Positions 53,369 to 63,531 of a stretch of 64,000 bases of DNA are shown in pieces. The DNA is taken from assembly GCA_019973155.2 (NCBI GenBank), contig BPQB01000010.1:496001-560000 (forward strand). The letters run 5' to 3'. A model generated the notes under the pieces. It was given only the letters and a program-made list of their open reading frames with translations. It was not told where the DNA came from and did not search any database. Made by a program: the position numbers and the translations under genes. Within the stretch, counting starts at the first letter, position 1. Each line of letters opens with the position of its first letter. This DNA is from Phanerochaete sordida (lineage: Eukaryota; Basidiomycota; Agaricomycetes; Polyporales; Phanerochaetaceae).

Positions 53369-53872
53369 ATGTCGCCACTTGCACCAATCAACCAAAACGT
53401 CCAAGACTCCGTCTTCGTCTTCCTCCTGGTCGAGAAGGACGGAGCGAAGCCCTGCGAAGACCTCGCCTGGCGCCTCACCTGGGCCACCTCCGCGCACTCG
53501 TCCGCCCGGCACGTCCTCGAGTTCAGCGACGCCAAGGAGCCAGGCGTCGCGCTCTCCACGTCGCACGACACCCTCATGTCCTGGCTCGCGCGGCACGTCG
53601 GCTGGAGCGCGGACCTGCCCGGCGGCACGACGCGCGCGTGGCGGCTCGGGAGCCTCAGGCCCGCGCAGTTCGACGTGTTCCTGCGCCTCGCGCGCGAGAC
53701 GCGCGTGCCCGAGTCCATGCGCGACGTGCCCGTGATACGCTCGCGCCAGTTCTTGCCCGTCGTGCTCTGGAGCATGACGTGCCTCCGCACGATGAAGAAG
53801 GGCATACCTGCGCTGCTGGCGCTGCACGTCGTCGAGGCTGCTATACGCGAGGCGGTTGAGATGAATATTTGA
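53369..53872 (+). CDS. uncharacterised single-exon protein
   Basis: 167 residues, no recognised family. It begins MSPLAPINQNVQDSVFVFLL, has a Trp/Leu-rich middle (DLAWRLTWATSAHSSARHVL, LMSWLARHVGW), and ends in two amphipathic helices (LPVVLWSMTCLRTMKKGIP, LLALHVVEAAIREAVEMNI). No signal peptide. The frame is clean and less Arg-rich than antisense frames, and it sits between two well-supported features with a pyrimidine-rich leader and possible 5' UTR intron acceptor just upstream. Likely lineage-specific. Confidence 0.6.
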   Translation: MSPLAPINQNVQDSVFVFLLVEKDGAKPCEDLAWRLTWATSAHSSARHVLEFSDAKEPGVALSTSHDTLMSWLARHVGWSADLPGGTTRAWRLGSLRPAQFDVFLRLARETRVPESMRDVPVIRSRQFLPVVLWSMTCLRTMKKGIPALLALHVVEAAIREAVEMNI

Positions 53873-54129
53873 AGGTGGGCGTGGGATTTGTGGAGATTCT
53901 GGTGTGTCGGCTGACGCTCCCTTCTCGGCGTGACCTCCAGCGGTGGTTGGAGGTAAGCCGAGCCACCGTAGCCGTAGCGCGTTCTTACTAAGTTCTGTCA
54001 TCAGCTTGAATTATCTGAGTTTCACTGACGTCTCCAAAAATTCGAAGATGCACCGAGCTTGAAAGCCTTGAATTTCACTCCCGTTTATTTGGAACTTGGA
54101 AGTTTGCGAGATAAAAAGGATGTAATGCG

Positions 54130-54134
54130 AAAAA
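54130..54134 (-). terminator. RNA polymerase III terminator of tRNA-iMet
   Basis: Five T residues on the minus strand, 7 nt after the tRNA 3' end. Confidence 0.7.
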
Positions 54135-54141
54135 TAAGAAG

Positions 54142-54213
54142 TAGCAACTGCTGGTATCGATCCAGCGACCTCGGGGTTATGAGCCCCGCGCGCTACCCCT
54201 GCGCCAAGTTGCT
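54142..54213 (-). tRNA. initiator tRNA-Met (CAT)
   Basis: 72 nt, no intron. The acceptor stem AGCAACT/AGTTGCT closes with an A1:U72 pair. The D arm is GCGC...GCGC. The anticodon stem-loop CGGGG-CTCATAA-CCCCG has CAT at 54179-54181 and three G:C pairs next to the loop. The T arm is GCTGG-ATCGATA-CCAGC, with A54 and A60 in place of the T-psi of elongators. A1:U72, AUCG in the T loop and the GGG/CCC anticodon stem are the eukaryotic initiator identity set, so this is iMet, not elongator Met. CCA is not encoded. Confidence 0.95.
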
Positions 54214-54955
54214 ATGATGTTCCTTTCTTCTTTTATGTTACTATCCATACAGCATGGCTCCCTCTACGGCCTGGCCCTGAGTTTGTAGCGCCGCCTTGGC
54301 CTTCTACTGCGCACACAACAATTCTGACACCAGCAATCGCAGGCTGCTACGGGACTGCATCCGATCGGGTGAAAGTCTTGGTGCCTCTCCAGTATCTCTG
54401 CCGTTTAGTACGTCGCCTGCAATTACAGTTCGCGACGATAGTCACCCAGCACGATGCGCGTCTTCCCTGCCAGCAGCCAGAGCCACCGCGTGCTACTGTG
54501 CGGCACTAGGAAATGCCTTTGGAAGGTATCAGCCAATGAGCAGCTTTCAGGCACTGATGCAGTTGTCTTATTGAGGAAAGCCTCTGGCTGGTCTCTGGTT
54601 AGCTGACGGTGGCGGCAGACTACGACTCTGGAACAGGCTCCTTAGCTGAACCCAAACCTCTATGTCTGCGATCTGCCGGACAGTTGGACTATACTTGTGC
54701 GGATCTCGTGCAGAAGGCTACCACAACTGGACACAGGCGGACATCTATCCGCCGGCTTTTCGTACGTTGCCCAAGCGACTGATAAACCGCTGATGAACTC
54801 TGGGAAATGCGCACTGAGAAAGGCAGCATGTGTTGCTTTCAGTAACTACTAGCGTCATTCGGTTTGCTCGTGCCTCGAGGGCGATTCTGTCCCTCGTGCA
54901 TAAAAACTGAGCAGGCTTTTGCTATCGACTCGTCTTTACCCTCGACCTCACTCCG

Positions 54956-57798
54956 ATGGACGACACGACAGAAGCAGCACGGACCGCACCTGTCTTCACG
55001 GGCGACGTTCTTAATCACTCTAGTTCTGGGACGTTCCCGCAGAGAGCCTTATACGGCCATGTCGTCACTCCAGATGCTTGCGATAAATCGCCTGAGAGAG
55101 CGGTCTACATCAACACGAACGCACCGTTCAGTGCGCTGATATGCGGACTCCAGGTGAGTCGTACCTCGTTTTCATCATGACGTCTCTGACCCTCCACCAG
55201 GGCTCGGGCAAGAGCCATTCCACGTCGGTCATACTCGAAAGCTGCCTCATAGAGGACCCGAGGTCTGGAGCACTCCCAGCCCCGCTGAGCACCTTAGTGT
55301 AAGCAGAACGTCGTCTCAGCAATGTTTGACTAACCTCTATATTTCCAGATTCCATTTCGACGGTGCCGCCGGAAGCGGATCTGTACAAGCATGCGAGGCT
55401 GCGTATCTGGCGAGCTTGGACGCGGATCGTGGAGGCCATGCAAAGCCGCCTAGCGTTACGGTCTTGGTTTTGTGAGTCAAAGCCGATACAAACTCTGTTC
55501 ACAGCTGACCGTATGTGATAGACCGTCGAATCTTGAGACAATGAAGCGGGCTTATGCTGCCTTGCCCAATGTCGAAGTGAAGCCCCTGTTCTTTGGTCCC
55601 AGAGATATCAGCGGAGAACGCCTTCTCAGCATTATGCGAGTAGACAAGCACTCACGTAGGGAAGCTGTCTGCGCAATCTTTGCACCTCGTGCTGACAGAG
55701 TTCCGTTAGAGCCTCCCATATATATGGAAAATATCAAGACCATCTTCCGCTCTATGGAGCCAGTCTTTGACTACCAAAACTTTCGAAGAAAGCTTGGAGA
55801 GATCTCCCTCAAAGGAGAAAATAAGATCATGCTCGATCTTCGCCTCACACTTCTGGACTCTTGTATCAATGGCAAGCAGAATACGAAGAGTGTCTCTTCT
55901 GACTTCAAGAAGGGCCAGCTGACCATCGTGGAGTGAGTGCTGTCTTCTTCTCAACCTATCATGCTTACTGAGTTAATCACGCGGCAGCCTGTCTTCGCCA
56001 CTCATGGACTCTGAGTCGGCATGCAGTTTTTTCGAGCTCGTCCTCAGCCTGTTCGTTGAGGCAGACGTAGAAGATGCAGGAAAGCTCGTAGGTACGTTCT
56101 GGGGACAAATCCAGGCTTTTTCACGCTGATGTGTGGTCACAGCCCTCGACCAGGCACACAACGTACGTAGTTATGGGTCTGAAGCCGTTCACATTTTTCT
56201 GATAGCCTGGAATAGTATCTATCTCAGGCTAAGGCTGGTAGTTCGGCACGTCTCACGAACTCCATCCTTTCGGTCATACGACAACAACGGCATTTGGCAG
56301 CGCGAGTGGTGATCTCCACACAGGAGCCTACCGTTATTCCCTCTCAAGTTCTAGAGCTCAGCTCGATCATACTCGCACACCGGTTCTCATCTCCAGCATG
56401 GATGGAACACCTCTCGCGGCATCTATCACCGTGTCGGAGCGCTGCATCGACCGACCTGTTCGACAAGGTATTTACACTGTCTCATTTGTCAATACTATTG
56501 CTTAACATAGATGCCTTGTAGATCGCTGCTCTCGGGTCCGGAGAGGCCATACTTTTTGCTCCTAGCGGACTTGCACTGCGGCCAGACGCACCGAGCGAGT
56601 CGGGGATCGAAGAGGAGCCACCCGCGGGGAAGCTCGTACATATCGGCAATGGCCACATACACGTCAAATGCCGCCCGCGCATCACCTCCGACGGTGGTCA
56701 CGCCATCCTCGCCGTTCCGCACAAGCAAGGCACGCGTCTCCCACGCGTCTCCGCCAGCCCGCCTCCCGCAGACGGAGCAGAGATCACAGTCGCCGAACGT
56801 GCGATGAAGATGGCGCGGGAGAAGTCGCAGACGGCCGCGAAGGGTGCGACTGCTGATCCGGCATTCAATGTCGCGCAGTACATCGTCAATCGGTTCACTG
56901 TCCATTGCGCGACTGAACTATCTTTGGAGAATGTTCGCAAGGCCTTCAAAGACTTGGGCGACTGCGAGTTCGAGGACGCGCTTCGGCGTGCAGAGGAGGG
57001 AGGCCTTCTCCGAAGGGAGGACAAGCGCATCCTGCCTCCTCGCGCGCCCGGGCACTCTGCTGCCCCCACGAGCCGGCCAGGTGCGATTAACCTGCATGCT
57101 TGTATCCGTGCCACCAAAACTTAACGTGATCTCAACCTAGATGCTGCTGCTGCTCCCGAGGCCCAATCGCTCGTCGAGTTTGTGAAGAGCTGCATGAAGC
57201 TCGGTACGACCAAGGTCTCGTTCGACACCGTCCGCGACTACTTCTCGAAGAACCGGCAGGGCGTGAGTGAAATTGACATCTGGGCGGTCTCTAGTGCGGC
57301 GCTGTGCGCTGCAGAGAATGCAGGACACATCGCCACTGTTGTAGAGAACGATAAGCAGTGGATTACCCTGCCGGGAACCACCAAACTGCCCTCATCCTCC
57401 GTGAAAGCCGGTAAGCCGTCGCAATAATATCATGCATTGCAAGTCATTAAACCGACGACACAGGCGCGAAGTCGTTCTCGACTCTGGCCACAGCGGCCGC
57501 CGCGGCAGTCGCTGCGATCTCCCTCACGGGCAAGCACAAGCGCTTCGAGCCCCTCGTCCGCTTCGTGCTGGCGCGGCACTCGACGGAGCGGCGCCCAGTC
57601 AAGCTTGCCGCCGTTCACCAGTACTTCTCGCAGAAGGACCCGTCGCTGTACGGTAAGAAGCTGAAGGCATTCAACCAGGTCGCGAGCGAGGCGATCAAGC
57701 AGGGCTTGCTCTCCGGCGTCCCTGGGGCTGCGAAGGACAAGGCCGTGACGTCGGTGATGCCTGTTCCGGGAGCAAAGTACGAAATTGAAGTGCTGTAG
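54956..57798 (+). CDS. P-loop ATPase of HerA/VirB4-like type
   Basis: Ten exons (introns 55154-55200, 55299-55348, 55472-55521, 55933-55987, 56092-56142, 56163-56215, 56468-56521, 57081-57140 and 57411-57463) give 789 residues. Walker A is [12 protein letters not shown] around residue 65. Walker B-like VALDQAHNYL has Asp-Gln where HerA-type ATPases usually have Asp-Glu. [20 protein letters not shown] and [15 protein letters not shown] follow, as in fungal proteins resembling bacterial HerA/FtsK-like translocases. The C-terminal third (about residues 480-789) has winged-helix-like repeats: [31 protein letters not shown] and [20 protein letters not shown]. This suggests DNA or RNA handling, but cellular role is unknown. 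The 20-nt exon 56143-56162 encodes part of Walker B. Confidence 0.8.
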
Positions 57799-57881
57799 CT
57801 GCATCGTAGTACTCGAAGTCGCAAGGCGTGCTCCCCATTGTTATATTACACGAGACTGGTTGTACAATACGATTCTTGGAT

Positions 57882-59412
57882 CTAACGCTGACCGTAAGCT
57901 TTGGTCGCATATCCCTCTGCAAACCAGTCAGCCTTCTTCCACACGCAAAAAAACGGAGACGCGTACTGTTGCCAATGATAATATTTGCCGGCTCCTGCGG
58001 CTTACCCTGGAAGAAGTTCTCCAGGATCTGCTTCGTGCCCGCGGCGTAGCGCTGCTGCGCGTCGAGGGTCGTGCCCGAGTAGTGCGGGACCATGCCGTTG
58101 CCGCCGCCGAGCGCGTTCTTCATGTACCGCCACGGGTGTTCCTTCGGCGCGGGCTGCACGTTCCAGACGTCGCCCGCGTAGCCGTTCAGGTGCCCGCTCT
58201 TCACCGCCGCAGCGACGTCCTCCGCGTTGCAGATCGCGCCGCGCGCCGTGTTCACTGCGCGCGTCAGAGAAACGTGCACATATGCGCAGGGACGGGGCAC
58301 GCACCGAGCCAGGAGCCCTTCTTGAAGCTCTTGAGCAGGTCCGCGTTGACGAGGTCGCGCGTGCCCTCGTGCAGCGGGCAGTTGACGGTCACGACGTCGC
58401 ACTGCGCGACAAAGTCCTCGAGGTCCGCGACGCGGCGCACGCCGAGCTCGGTCTCGGTCTCCTGCGGGAGCCCGTTGTAGTCGTAGTAGAGCAGCTCCTT
58501 GCAGTTGAACGGGCGCAGGCGCTGCAGCACGCGCTGGCCGATGCGGCCCGCGCCGATCGTGCCGACGACCTTGCCCTCGAGGTCGAACGCGTTCCGCGCG
58601 ACCTCCGAGACCATCCAGTCGCCGCGCTCGATCATCTGCGGAGCCGTGAGCAGCGTTCACGCGTTATCGCGCCGGGCGCACCTCGTGCGCCGGGACGAAG
58701 TTCCGGACGAGCAGCAGGATGCTCATCACGACGTGCTCCGCGACGGAGACGACGTTCGAGCCGGTGACCTCCATGACCTCGAGGCCCTTCTCGACCGCCG
58801 CGTTGAGGTCGACGTGGTCAGAGCCGACGCCGGCGGTGACGCAGAGCTTGAGGTTCTGCGCCTGCGGGCGCGGTCAGCCTGGGCGTGCCCCATGACCCGG
58901 GCGCGTATCACGCACCGTGTCGAGAAGGTCGCGCGTGAGATAGCCGGGGTGGAAGGGGGTCGTGATGACGATGTCGGCCTGCACACGGATCCGTGAGCGG
59001 GAGGGCCTGGGGCCGCGCGTGGGAGGCACGCACGTCGGTGATGTTCTTGTGCAGGAAGCTCTGATAGCCCTCCTTGTCATCCGAGACAAGGTATTCGTGG
59101 CCCTGCGACTCCAGCCAGGGTCGCAGACCGAGCTGTGGGCAATCCAAGCGTCAGAGTGCTGGGGAACGCGTCGGGCGCAAGAGTACGGACTTCGTTCTCG
59201 ACGGTGCCGAGGAGGCGGGGTTCCTGCTTCGCGGCCTCGCCGCCCTTGTAGAGGATAGCGAGGACCTTCATATCGCGCGACGCCTGTTTGTTGAACGCGG
59301 CAGCCTGTGCTGTGCGAATGCTGTGACATATACAGCGTCAGTAGGTGTGCAGACATAGCAGGCGACGCGCTCACCTGGCTTGAACAGCGCCTGTGCGAGC
59401 GCGAGCGAACAT
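57882..59412 (-). CDS. FDH1: NAD-dependent formate dehydrogenase with predicted mitochondrial presequence
   Basis: Oxidises formate to CO2, making NADH; in wood-decay fungi it consumes formate from oxalate decarboxylation. Eight exons (introns 59321-59374, 59133-59190, 58979-59033, 58862-58915, 58636-58681, 58255-58304 and 57917-57966) give 387 residues. Upstream exon 1 and its acceptor add [20 protein letters not shown], an Arg/Ala-rich amphipathic presequence, before the core start [11 protein letters not shown]. Core motifs: [32 protein letters not shown] site [38 protein letters not shown] (catalytic Gln) and [16 protein letters not shown] (catalytic His), ending [10 protein letters not shown] from a short last exon. 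A start at Met30 (59271) would make a cytosolic form. TATA box at 59490-59497. Confidence 0.93.
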
Positions 59413-60235
59413 GATAGCGGTACTAGATCAGGCGGGGGCAAGAGGGAAGACGACAGAGGAGACGGTGATCTAAATGGTAGGCAAGGTGGCTTATATAGCT
59501 CCGACTCGAAGAGAGTCCACGGGAATCGGTCGCGCGCCATCCCGTGCCTCATTCGTACACGCTGGATCAAACCATGCGATTTAAGGACTTTTGACCTCAC
59601 CAGGCCTGAGATTTGGGACCCAGAGAGCAATCTATTTGCCGAGACACGCGAAATTCGTGCGAAGCTCGGAGCCGCAGAACAGTACTCCAGCGGTCGCGAC
59701 AGAGCTCGAGACGAGCCGTGGATGCCGGCACCGCAGCCACGTTGGACGGTCAAAGTGTGACAGCACCCTATGACGCGGTTGATGCTCCCTCTCAGAGACA
59801 AGAAGACATGACATATAGTCCGTAGAGCCGATACACAAGGAGAGCGAGAGGTGGGCCGAGGCAGGATATCAAGTTGAGCAAGGTTCGAAGCCGAGTGACG
59901 CTCGACGGAACAGGGTGCCACGAATTCCGCGGCGCGCGGTCCTTATCAGCAAACCACGCTGCTCATGGTCAACGTTGTTCAGGCTGAGAACGCGCACTTG
60001 ATATTGCGAACCTTGCCGAGCTGATTTCTAAGAGTTGGACGCCTAGTGTACAGTGGTATGGATGCGACGGTCAGCTTTGCGTCACCCCGTCTATATGCGT
60101 GGTCAGAGGTCAGTATTACCGCAGCCAAGCTCAAAGCTCGTAAACGTTACTTACCCCGATACTTGCACAGAAGGTGCTGCGTAAATTTCCGAAATTCCAG
60201 GTTTCCGTAGAGGCGTGAGCGTGGATGCGAGGCTG
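59413..60235. other. intergenic region upstream of formate dehydrogenase
   Basis: Holds the FDH TATA box and about 0.7 kb with no gene seen. Confidence 0.45.
59490..59497 (-). promoter_or_regulatory. TATA box of formate dehydrogenase
   Basis: TATATAAG on the minus strand, about 80 bp upstream of the upstream start (59412). Its distance fits that start rather than the internal Met at 59271. Confidence 0.6.
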
Positions 60236-61336
60236 TCATCGCGCGGCTGATATCTTCAGGGCGGCAAGTTCCTGCGTCAACTTCGCGCGTTCGTTGAGGA
60301 GAGCAAGGGCATGTTGCGTCGGGGAGTTGAGCCTGGTCACGACGCGCCGCGGACCGCCCGAAGCCACAGGGGTGTGCGGATACGAGCGAGGGCCGGAACG
60401 CGGCGTCTTCGGAGATCGTTTCGCCACCGGATGGCTGTCTTCGAACGAGCGCAATTCCTCGCCTATGTCGACGGGCTCTATCCAGCCTGTGCGGCGAATC
60501 GAGACCTCCTTCGGCGGGTGGAAGATGCCTGAAGGGCATTCCGTCGACACTGACGTGTCCACCTCGTCGTCGTCGTCGGATGTGTCGCTCTGAGCAGTAG
60601 GAGGGAGGTGCACATATTTGGGGGAAGGAGATGGACGCTCGAGTTCATGAATGCATCGCGGCGTACGAGAACCGGGACTTGAAGATGAGACTGGAGAGGG
60701 ACTAGCCACGACACGCGTCCTGATACGCTCGGAAGTCTTGAAGACCGGTCGGCGAAGATATGAGGTAGCTTGCGTGGCTTCTGAAACATGGCTTATGCCA
60801 GAAGTGCTAGAAGGCGAGTGGGTGTCCAGTTTACTGAGACTTGTATGTGTTGTCCGGACCAATTTTGCGCGCGGTGGCAAAGGAACTGAGTCGAGGACGT
60901 GACTTTCAGCCAAGCTGAGGTTCCTAAGGTCGAGGCTAATCTCTGTCATGGTGTTCCAATGCGGTTGCTGGACATCTACGTCCGGGATGTACCCGCGCTT
61001 CGAGCCCAGCCAGCAGAGCACCTCGCCGACGAACACGACCTCGTCCCACCCGCCCAACGCGAGACGCTCCGAATCAACCTCGCTCAAATCTTGTTCGCCC
61101 TCTAAGAGATCGGCTGCATAGTCAAGGAATATCTTCATCGTTTGCGACTTGGCCTTGACATCGCGAGCGTCACGGAGGGCTTGCGGGACCGGAAGACGCT
61201 TTCGTAGCATGGATTCCAGGACAGCGAGGATGAGCGAAGGCGTGAGCTCCCATGGCGACTCGATGGAGATGGGTATATGCAGCTCGCCGATGAGCTGGTT
61301 GAGCTGTGCGACGAGCGCGGCGCGGGAGGTGGACAT
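60236..61336 (-). CDS. uncharacterised protein with N-terminal helical (CH-like, DUF5745-type) domain and Ser/Pro tail
   Basis: Single exon, 366 residues from the ATG at 61336. The N-terminal 95 residues are well ordered: ALVAQLNQLIGELHIPISIE, SPWELTPSLILAVLESMLRK, then KAKSQTMKIFLDYAADLLEG. This pattern resembles a calponin-homology-like (NN-CH / DUF5745) domain seen in microtubule- or kinetochore-linked proteins; that assignment is from memory of the pattern and uncertain. After an acidic stretch the protein is Ser/Pro/Thr-rich with an Asp/Glu run (SDTSDDDDEVDTS). It ends in a leucine-rich coil (QHALALLNERAKLTQELAAL). The frame stays open upstream of 61336, but that part is Arg/Cys-rich and overlaps the promoter. 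Head-to-head with the peroxin. Confidence 0.65.
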   Translation of the reverse strand: MSTSRAALVAQLNQLIGELHIPISIESPWELTPSLILAVLESMLRKRLPVPQALRDARDVKAKSQTMKIFLDYAADLLEGEQDLSEVDSERLALGGWDEVVFVGEVLCWLGSKRGYIPDVDVQQPHWNTMTEISLDLRNLSLAESHVLDSVPLPPRAKLVRTTHTSLSKLDTHSPSSTSGISHVSEATQATSYLRRPVFKTSERIRTRVVASPSPVSSSSPGSRTPRCIHELERPSPSPKYVHLPPTAQSDTSDDDDEVDTSVSTECPSGIFHPPKEVSIRRTGWIEPVDIGEELRSFEDSHPVAKRSPKTPRSGPRSYPHTPVASGGPRRVVTRLNSPTQHALALLNERAKLTQELAALKISAAR

Positions 61337-61706
61337 GGCGAGTCGAAAGGGGCACGGCGACCAACCTGCGAGTGCACCATATCGGGCATCGCACCATCTT
61401 GATCGGGCTTTGCCAGGCATGTGATTGTCAGTTCCACGCGAGCACCACGCGAGTAACAAACGCGCACACGAGCCCGAGCCGTTCCTGCTCGTCCAAACTC
61501 CCCGCTTTCTCCTCCTCCCTCCCAGGCGCACCCAAACCCTGCAGACGTCCATGCACCGTCGCCGATGTGCCCCCAGCTGCTTCTGAGTGCACCTCCGAAG
61601 CGCTTTTAAACCTGCGGCAACCTCGTAGTCGCCAAACGGTACGACCCATGACATACGCAACCTTCGAACTGTCTTGACGCCCTCGTGTTCACCTCCCAGA
61701 CACAGC
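61337..61706. promoter_or_regulatory. shared divergent promoter region
   Basis: 370 bp between two start codons pointing away from each other. No TATA box on either strand. A shared bidirectional promoter is inferred from the spacing only. Confidence 0.5.
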
Positions 61707-63327
61707 ATGGCGACGATAGATTATGTTGAGATCCCCGCATCTGCTACACGCCTGCAGCTCTGCGGTGCGGCGGGGAAGGATGACCTGCGCCCTGCGGTCA
61801 AGGTCGTGACCTCCCTACCTCAACCCGAAAGTGCACCTCGCGGAACTCCGCCCACCTCTGCAGCGGTCCAGTCCCCCACCGCGAAGCCTGGTTTCAACCT
61901 GCAGCAGGCTCTTCTATCAGCTACCTTCCAACTCCCTGCGAACGCCCCCAGTGCTCCTCGTGCGACCAAGGGCACGCCGAAGCTCTTGTCAACGCGAGAT
62001 CCTCTGTCGATCCCAATCACCACCGCCAACTTCCGTCGCTTCGTCGCGAAAGTAGGCCCCGTGTTCTGGCTCCAGGATAGGTTGGAGGAGATTGTCATGT
62101 GGAGAAGGGGCTGGAAGTACACCACGGTATGGATGTGCGCATATACCTTCCTGTGTACGTTTCGCCGCACCTTCTTTCCTGGCCAGGCCCGCTGAACGTT
62201 GTACAGGCTACTATCCTAGGCTGGCTTTGCTGTTGCCTGTAGTCTTCCTCCTTGGCGCTATACTGGGCACGCACCCCGCGCTGCGGAATGGCGGCGATCT
62301 CTCCGCCAGCTCTCAGCCTGCAAAGGTCCCGCCTCCCACTCCCTCTCCAGTACCTGAATGGAGCATGGACTGGCTAGGAAACGTACAAGCTATCCAGAAC
62401 CTCATGGGCGCATTGTAAGCTCAAGTATCTGATTCACCGTCCAGGTCACTCACGTACGCAGCTCCGATGCGCACGACAAGGTCTATCCCGTAGTCCCCCA
62501 CCTCAACCACACTACGCCGTACACACCTGTCGTGTTTACGTTGACGGTAGCCGCGCTCATACTTGCGATGCCCCTGGTTGCCTTGATACCTCTGCGAGCG
62601 GCATTTATCATCCTCGGCCTCGCACCTTTCGTCCTCACTCACCCGTTCACAATGTACACTCTATACCCTCTCTTACGCGAATGGGCCGCAAGGCGGCTGG
62701 TCACGCTCCATGTCCGCGTCATGAAGCTGGTCGACAACGACCGCCTTGAAGACAAGCACTGGCGCTCCGAGCTGCGGGACGTCGAGCTCTGGGAGAACGA
62801 GCGGTGGGCGGGCGTGTCAGGCGCGGACGACGGCGGCTCTGGCGACGCTGGCTGGAACAAGAGCAACCTGCGGCCGGGCGAGCGCAAGGCGTGGACGCGC
62901 GGCAGGGACGGCTGGAGCGGCGTGTCCGACGATGGGAGCGGCGACGTCAGGTTCGTGCGGTTCGCGGCTTCTATCACGCGGGCTGTGACTGAATCTGCCT
63001 GGGTGTTTCCGCCGGTTCGTTCCAGCAGCAACCTCACGTTCTCACTCTCACCGGGCTGGCTCTTCGTCGAGACGGAAGACTGGCGGCCCGACCTCGAGGC
63101 ATCTTGGATAGGTCCCGAATGCGCGGACCAAGGTGGGGCCGTGTCCATTAGTGTGTGTGCGTGCCGTACTCACCGTCGGCTTCCTTGTAGATGGCTGGGT
63201 ATACACCGACGATGTTTGGATGAACCCCAGTTCTGTGCCGAAGGACACCTGGAAGCAGACCAGTGGCATGACTCGGAGACGACGGTGGGTTAGAAGGATC
63301 TATTTCGATCCTGCCGCGGCAAGGTAG
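61707..63327 (+). CDS. Pex23/Pex30-32-like peroxisomal/ER membrane protein with DysF motifs
   Basis: Peroxins of this group sit in the ER and peroxisome membranes and control peroxisome number and size. Four exons (introns 62155-62206, 62415-62461 and 63133-63190) give 487 residues. After a Pro/Ser-rich N-terminus come VGPVFWLQDRLEEIVMWRRG, KYTTVWMCAYTFLCYYPRLA and LLLPVVFLLGAILG (reticulon-like membrane region). A second hydrophobic pair follows, VVFTLTVAALILAMPLVALI and AAFIILGLAPFVLTHPFT. The C-terminal half carries dysferlin-type motifs: LELWENERW-like DVELWENERW, FVETEDWRPDLEASW and DGWVYTDDVW...TRRRRWVRRIYFD. The last exon supplies the second DysF half, and its loss would truncate the motif. 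Confidence 0.87.
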
Positions 63328-63531
63328 TCTTTTACAGCACTGTACAGATGTCGAGAATACAGATACGTTTAACCTCGTTTGCAGATTGTGTCCGTGATGA
63401 CAGCTAGCCTGAGAATGCATGGGAACGCGGAACGTGCAGTGGTATGAACAGCATAACCCCAAAGTCCTGACAGCAGAAAACAGCACTAGCACCGGAGTAG
63501 AAGATGGGTCATAACCCTGGAGAAAGTTCAT

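Larger units (their letters stand above)
53873..54955. other. intergenic region containing the initiator tRNA
   Basis: Apart from the tRNA at 54142-54213 nothing is recognised in the 1.1 kb. Confidence 0.45.

Noticed and set aside
54142..54213. Elongator tRNA-Met
   Set aside because: A1:U72, A54/A60 in the T loop and the GGG/CCC anticodon stem are initiator features.
60236..61708. Extending the unknown Ser-rich protein to the first Met at 61708 (490 residues)
   Set aside because: The added N-terminal 124 residues are Arg/Cys/Trp-rich, would run into the peroxin start, and precede a well-formed start MSTSRAALVAQLNQ at 61336.
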